Shown here in pieces: positions 6,200 through 9,203 of a stretch of 9,203 bases of DNA. Where the stretch lies: assembly GCA_013695195.1 (NCBI GenBank), contig JACDAY010000044.1, positions 1 to 9,203 of the forward strand, written 5' to 3'. Made by a program: the position numbers and the translations under genes. Source of the stretch: Blastocatellia bacterium. Its GTDB lineage: Bacteria > Acidobacteriota > Blastocatellia > Pyrinomonadales > Pyrinomonadaceae. Under the pieces are notes generated by a model. That model saw only the letters and a list, made by a program, of their open reading frames with translations. It made no database searches and had not been told where the DNA came from. How positions within the stretch are numbered: the first letter of the stretch is position 1; each line of letters opens with the position of its first letter.

Positions 6200-6228
6200 T
6201 TGATATTCCAACTGAAACAAACTATCAT
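6200..6228 (+). promoter_or_regulatory. Sigma-70-type promoter of the FecR-domain gene
   Basis: A -35 box TTGATA (6200-6205) and a -10 box TATCAT (6223-6228), each matching the consensus at 5 of 6 positions, are separated by an ideal 17 bp. Transcription would start near 6235, giving a short leader of about 23 nt with AAGGAG at 6247-6252, 5 nt before the ATG at 6258. Confidence 0.6.
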
Positions 6229-6257
6229 TAGACATACACTTCCCAAAAGGAGCTAAT

Positions 6258-7337
6258 ATGAAAATAAATCTTTCGCATATTTCTGCAGTTTGCCTTGCGG
6301 TTATGGCGCTGGCATTTAGTACCTCCGCACAAAATGAAACGATCGCTGCCGCAGCAGGGGATAAATTTGTTATCTCTGCAAAAGCCGGCGGCGTCAATTT
6401 TGTGGAAGGGACGGTTAGTGTCGTTCGGACATACGGCAAGAGCGGCTACTTGTTGAAGGGGGACAGGCTCCAGATAGGCGACCGCGTTTCTACCGGAACC
6501 GACGGCAAGGCCGAAATTTTGTTAAATCCGGGTTCGTATCTTCGACTCGGCGGAAATTCGGAATTTGAGTTTAAGACGACTTCGCTCGACGATTTGCAGC
6601 TTCGTCTGAATGCAGGCAGCGCAATGCTCGAGGTTTTTGCCGATGACGAATTCGCTGTAAATATTTTAACTCCTAAAACTAAATTCAATCTCGTTGATTC
6701 TGGTATATACCGCGTTGACGTATCTAATATCGGGGACGGAAAGATAGCCGTTTGGAAAGGCCGTGCAACAATAGGTGATTTGCCGGATGCCGTAGTTAAA
6801 GGCGGAAGGGAAGGCTCACTCGCCGGCAGCGGTGCTGCGATCGCTAAATTCGACCGCGACGAGAAAGACGGGTTGGAATTGTGGAGCAAGGCGAGGGCTA
6901 AGGAACTTGCAAAAATCAGCAATAAGCTTAAAAGCGACAATTTGCGCCCGTCCCTAATGAATTCGTATATTGAAAGGCGATGGAATATGTACAATTCCTT
7001 CGGACTTTGGGTTTATGATCCGTTCTGGCGGGTTAATTGCTTTCTGCCGTTCGGCCAATCATGGTATTCGCCTTACGGCTACGGATTCGGGCAAAGTATC
7101 TGGAATTACAATTTGCCTGTGAGATTTTATCAGCCTATGTACACCAAAAGAGACACTAACGGAAATTCCCGTATTTCCGAAGTTCCGCCTTTTATCAAAA
7201 TGCAGCCGGACAGAGGACGCGGAAGGGTGGGCAGCGATCCTGTTTCGCCGTCGCAACCGTCACCTACTTTCTCGCCAATGATAAGCATGCCGTCAAAAAG
7301 CGCTCCCTCGTCGAATAAAAGATCTCCTGGAAATTAG
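6258..7337 (+). CDS. Secreted FecR-domain protein
   Basis: The 359 aa product starts with a clear Sec signal peptide (MKIN, hydrophobic core about 9-20, likely cleavage after STSA at 24). The mature part opens with a FecR-type beta-rich domain (about 45-170). It shows GTVSVVR, the GDRLQIGDRVSTGTDGKAEI element, a LNPGSYLRLGGNSEFEF stretch, LNAGSAMLEV and a further strand region ending VWKGRATIG. A charged helical segment (about 199-226) follows. A Trp/Tyr/Phe-rich region (about 241-293, with WVYDPFW and YSPYGYGFG) and a Pro/Ser-rich tail complete it. There is no transmembrane helix after the signal peptide, so unlike the classical FecR anti-sigma regulator it should be periplasmic or surface-exposed. 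No TonB receptor or ECF sigma gene is nearby. It has its own promoter, a strong AAGGAG and a downstream terminator, so it is probably monocistronic. Its ligand is unknown. Confidence 0.85.
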   Translation: MKINLSHISAVCLAVMALAFSTSAQNETIAAAAGDKFVISAKAGGVNFVEGTVSVVRTYGKSGYLLKGDRLQIGDRVSTGTDGKAEILLNPGSYLRLGGNSEFEFKTTSLDDLQLRLNAGSAMLEVFADDEFAVNILTPKTKFNLVDSGIYRVDVSNIGDGKIAVWKGRATIGDLPDAVVKGGREGSLAGSGAAIAKFDRDEKDGLELWSKARAKELAKISNKLKSDNLRPSLMNSYIERRWNMYNSFGLWVYDPFWRVNCFLPFGQSWYSPYGYGFGQSIWNYNLPVRFYQPMYTKRDTNGNSRISEVPPFIKMQPDRGRGRVGSDPVSPSQPSPTFSPMISMPSKSAPSSNKRSPGN

Positions 7338-7355
7338 GCAGTCATTTTATTATTT

Positions 7356-7391
7356 AAAAGCGGAAAAGCAGGTGGCTTTCCGCTTTTTTTT
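7356..7391. terminator. Bidirectional Rho-independent terminator
   Basis: AAAAGCGGAAA (7356-7366) and TTTCCGCTTTT (7377-7387) form a perfect 11 bp stem with a 10 nt loop, followed on the plus strand by an uninterrupted T-run to 7391. The A-rich left arm followed by AATAATAAAATG also gives a U-rich tail on the minus strand. It therefore serves both the FecR-domain gene and the convergent CPBP gene. The TAA stop of the latter (7390-7392) lies at the edge of the T-run. Confidence 0.88.
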
Positions 7392-8253
7392 ATTTTAAAA
7401 GCTGCAAAATAGTCGCGGACGGTTCAGTTGAAAAAACCGTTTTCGGAAGGTACGGCTCGAATATGAGAAGCATCGATTGAAAGCCGTTGAAGATCGTATG
7501 TAAGATCACGCAAGGCAGCAGGTTATTCGTGCGTACCCTCACCAAAGTCAATATGAGACTAAGCAGCGTCAGTAAAAAAATAGTCGAAAAACTCGGATAA
7601 TATTGCGGTACGTGAACGACGGCGAAAAGTAACGTTACAATAATGACAGCGATAGGTATTCCGAGCGTGCGCTGAATGGCCGAGTACAAAACGCCGCGAT
7701 AAACTACTTCTTCGACAAGCGGTGCCGTAAACGTGGCCATAAACGCCACAATAAATACGGCAGACCTGGAGCTTCTCAACATGCGGATCAGATCATTTTC
7801 CTGCTCGGGAAAATAATTTCCGACGAGGGCAGCCAACGCAAAAAATACAAACAGTATCGCGATGTAATGCCACCAGGCCATTCCGCCTGATCTCCAGCCC
7901 AGCGTTTGCCGAAACGAAAAAGTACGCATTCTTGTTATGACCAGCCAGGCTATTAAAATTGTAAAAATGTGTGCAGGCATTATTCCGATGATCTGCAAAA
8001 ATACCGCTGTCGGATCGGATTTTATGAATTCGACGAGCTGCGCATTATCCGCAACATGTCCGCGGAGCGTCAAAAGGTACGGCAGTAAAAAAATACTCGG
8101 AATTATCACGATGGCTAAGACGCTGAATACCCAAACTCCTACGGCCATCCAGATGTTCCACGGCGGATCGTTTGGGGTCGAATGAATCTGTTTTTTATCG
8201 GTCGGCTGCGGTGTCGAAATTGCGTCACCGTCGAATTGGTTTGTTTCTTCCAC
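7390..8253 (-). CDS. CPBP-family intramembrane glutamic/metalloprotease
   Basis: This is a polytopic protein of the CPBP (CAAX protease and bacteriocin-processing, Abi/Rce1-like) family in the cytoplasmic membrane. From the GTG at 8253 it is 287 aa. A short polar N-terminus (about 1-32) is followed by hydrophobic segments at about 34-62, 83-107, 128-147, 165-180, 199-213, 221-240 and 246-266. The catalytic motifs are complete: EEVVYRGVLY (Glu181, Glu182, Arg186), FAVVHVPQ (His214) and HTIFNGF (His252, Asn256). The frame is open to an ATG at 8478, but that extension would overlap the clearly coding kdsB frame on the other strand by about 100 bp, so I reject it. A TTG at 8289 (299 aa) is the main alternative; neither start has a clear Shine-Dalgarno. 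The substrate is unknown. It is convergent with the FecR-domain gene and divergent from kdsB. Confidence 0.85.
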   Translation of the reverse strand: MEETNQFDGDAISTPQPTDKKQIHSTPNDPPWNIWMAVGVWVFSVLAIVIIPSIFLLPYLLTLRGHVADNAQLVEFIKSDPTAVFLQIIGIMPAHIFTILIAWLVITRMRTFSFRQTLGWRSGGMAWWHYIAILFVFFALAALVGNYFPEQENDLIRMLRSSRSAVFIVAFMATFTAPLVEEVVYRGVLYSAIQRTLGIPIAVIIVTLLFAVVHVPQYYPSFSTIFLLTLLSLILTLVRVRTNNLLPCVILHTIFNGFQSMLLIFEPYLPKTVFSTEPSATILQLLK

Positions 8254-8306
8254 GTTAGAAAGTTTAGCGAAAAGCGCGGCGAGTTCCAAGTTTCGGGTTT
8301 TTGGTC

Positions 8307-8333
8307 TTGATACTTGGATAAAATCGATATAAC
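8307..8333 (+). promoter_or_regulatory. Tentative promoter for kdsB
   Basis: TTGATA (8307-8312) and TATAAC (8328-8333) resemble -35 and -10 boxes but are only 15 bp apart, and the alternative TAACCT at 17 bp is a poor match. The position, in the divergent gap before the GTG at 8377, is sensible. The signal is weak. Confidence 0.25.
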
Positions 8334-8376
8334 CTAGAATCCCGTGGAACAACACGGCACAAATCCCCAACAAAAT

Positions 8377-9203
8377 GTGATTGTAATAATACCCGCACGG
8401 TATGGATCTGTCCGCCTTCCGGGGAAATTGTTGTTGCCGATCGGCGGTAAACCTTTGATTCTGCACACGTTGCAACAAGCTAAAAAAGCCCGTAACGTTT
8501 CTCGGGTGATTGTGGCAACCGATGATATTAGGGTTTTAGACACGGTTTCACAAAGCGGAAACGAGGCCGTGATGACATCCGCCGATCATAAATCGGGCAG
8601 CGACCGACTAGCCGAAGTCGCGGAAAATCTCCCGGAAAATTCGATAATCGTAAATCTCCAGGGTGACGAGCCGCTAATCTCGCCGACGACTATTGAAAAG
8701 GCGGTATATAGACTTTTAAGCGATGACGCGGCCGAAATTTCAACTACGTGTGAAAAAATCGAGAGCATCGATGACATCTTAAGCCCGAACGTCGTAAAGG
8801 TAACGGTTGACGCCCACGGAAATGCCCTCTATTTTTCGCGTTCACCGATTCCTTTTTTACGCGACGCAGTTAATAAATACGGCAGTTTAGAAAATGCTCT
8901 TTTAAGCGACAGCAGCCTGGTGTCGATTTTTCGGAAGCATACCGGTTTATATGTTTACCGCCGTGAATTTCTTTTGAAATTTGCCAAAATGGAACAGACT
9001 GCGCTTGAAAAGACGGAAATGCTCGAACAGCTGAGGGCTCTTGAAAACGGCGCGGGGATAAAGGTTGTTGAAGTTTCGGAAAACTCGATCGGAGTTGATA
9101 CAGCGGAAGATTTTGAACGTGTCAAAAACATTCTTGATTGTCGAAACATTATATATCGGGAAGCCGCAGCCGCAGATATACCGCAGATTGCGAAAGTTCA
9201 CGT
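8377..9203 (+). CDS. kdsB: 3-deoxy-manno-octulosonate cytidylyltransferase (CMP-Kdo synthetase) fused to a GNAT-like domain, partial at right edge
   Basis: KdsB activates Kdo with CTP to CMP-Kdo for the lipopolysaccharide inner core, in the cytoplasm. The frame is open from 8377 to the window end (275 full codons, no stop). Motifs in order: VIIPARYGSVRLPGK (3-17, CTP-binding), VATDD (46-50), SADHKSGSDRLAEV (68-81), NLQGDEPL (93-100, Mg2+), LYFSRSPIP (151-159), TGLYVYRREFL (189-199), EKTEMLEQLR (211-220) and the C-terminal GVDTAEDFERV (239-249). E. coli KdsB ends about here at 248 aa, but this frame continues from Arg256 into IIYREAAAADIPQIAKVHV, the typical first strand and helix of a GNAT acetyltransferase. 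I chose GTG 8377 for its family-like N-terminus; GTG 8344 is also in frame (11 more residues), and a TAG at 8335-8337 limits any extension. Neither start has a Shine-Dalgarno. KdsB is certain; the GNAT part rests on about 20 residues. Confidence 0.92.
   Translation, partial: MIVIIPARYGSVRLPGKLLLPIGGKPLILHTLQQAKKARNVSRVIVATDDIRVLDTVSQSGNEAVMTSADHKSGSDRLAEVAENLPENSIIVNLQGDEPLISPTTIEKAVYRLLSDDAAEISTTCEKIESIDDILSPNVVKVTVDAHGNALYFSRSPIPFLRDAVNKYGSLENALLSDSSLVSIFRKHTGLYVYRREFLLKFAKMEQTALEKTEMLEQLRALENGAGIKVVEVSENSIGVDTAEDFERVKNILDCRNIIYREAAAADIPQIAKVH

Noticed and set aside
6446..6994. 182 aa minus-strand frame inside the FecR-domain gene
   Set aside because: It has Ser/Pro-rich shadow composition and lies opposite a gene with signal peptide, promoter and terminator.
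8254..8478. N-terminal extension of the CPBP protease to an ATG at 8478
   Set aside because: The added residues lie antisense to the conserved N-terminus of kdsB (PARYGS, RLPGK), so that part is a shadow frame. Start codons at 8253 or 8289 avoid it.
8586..9201. Several minus-strand frames at the right end
   Set aside because: All lie antisense to the kdsB motifs QGDEPL, LYFSRSPIP and EKTEMLEQLR.

Overview
The window looks like chromosomal DNA of a Gram-negative heterotroph. Moderate GC, mixed SD-led and SD-less starts, a CxxC...FCxxDG zinc-ribbon/DUF4190 protein, a secreted FecR-domain protein and two REP-like hairpin elements together suggest Acidobacteriota (Blastocatellia/Pyrinomonadaceae-like). 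That placement is an inference from gene style. The CMP-Kdo synthetase at the right end does support an LPS-type outer membrane.

Layout. Positions 34-3524 (+) hold central energy metabolism mixed with small accessory genes: sucD (succinyl-CoA synthetase alpha), a retropepsin-like clan AA aspartic protease, ndk (nucleoside diphosphate kinase), a two-hairpin repeat, a zinc-ribbon membrane protein with a DUF4190-type C-terminus, and an isolated nuoI. Positions 3582-5574 (+) hold an ImmA/IrrE-type protein whose HExxH motif reads EExxH, a REP-like palindrome, and a GAF plus SpoIIE-type PP2C phosphatase. At 5575-6257 a small hypothetical gene lies on the minus strand with a plausible terminator of its own, divergent from a well-formed promoter driving the FecR-domain gene (6258-7337, +). 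A bidirectional terminator separates that gene from a convergent CPBP-family membrane protease (minus, 7390-8253). Divergent from it, and running off the right edge, is kdsB. Its frame stays open past the normal KdsB C-terminus into what looks like the start of a GNAT acetyltransferase domain.

How the genes relate. SucD and Ndk are functionally linked through nucleoside triphosphate metabolism, and NuoI is a respiratory complex I subunit. The ImmA-like protein and the GAF-PP2C phosphatase look like separate regulators. FecR-domain, CPBP and KdsB proteins act at or for the cell envelope. I see no transposase, phage gene, CRISPR array, tRNA or rRNA.

Stretches without genes are short. Positions 5575-5693 hold nothing I can support. 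The most notable items are the KdsB-GNAT fusion, the EExxH variant, the protease gene between sucD and ndk, and the two REP-like elements. I found no convincing multi-gene novel system.
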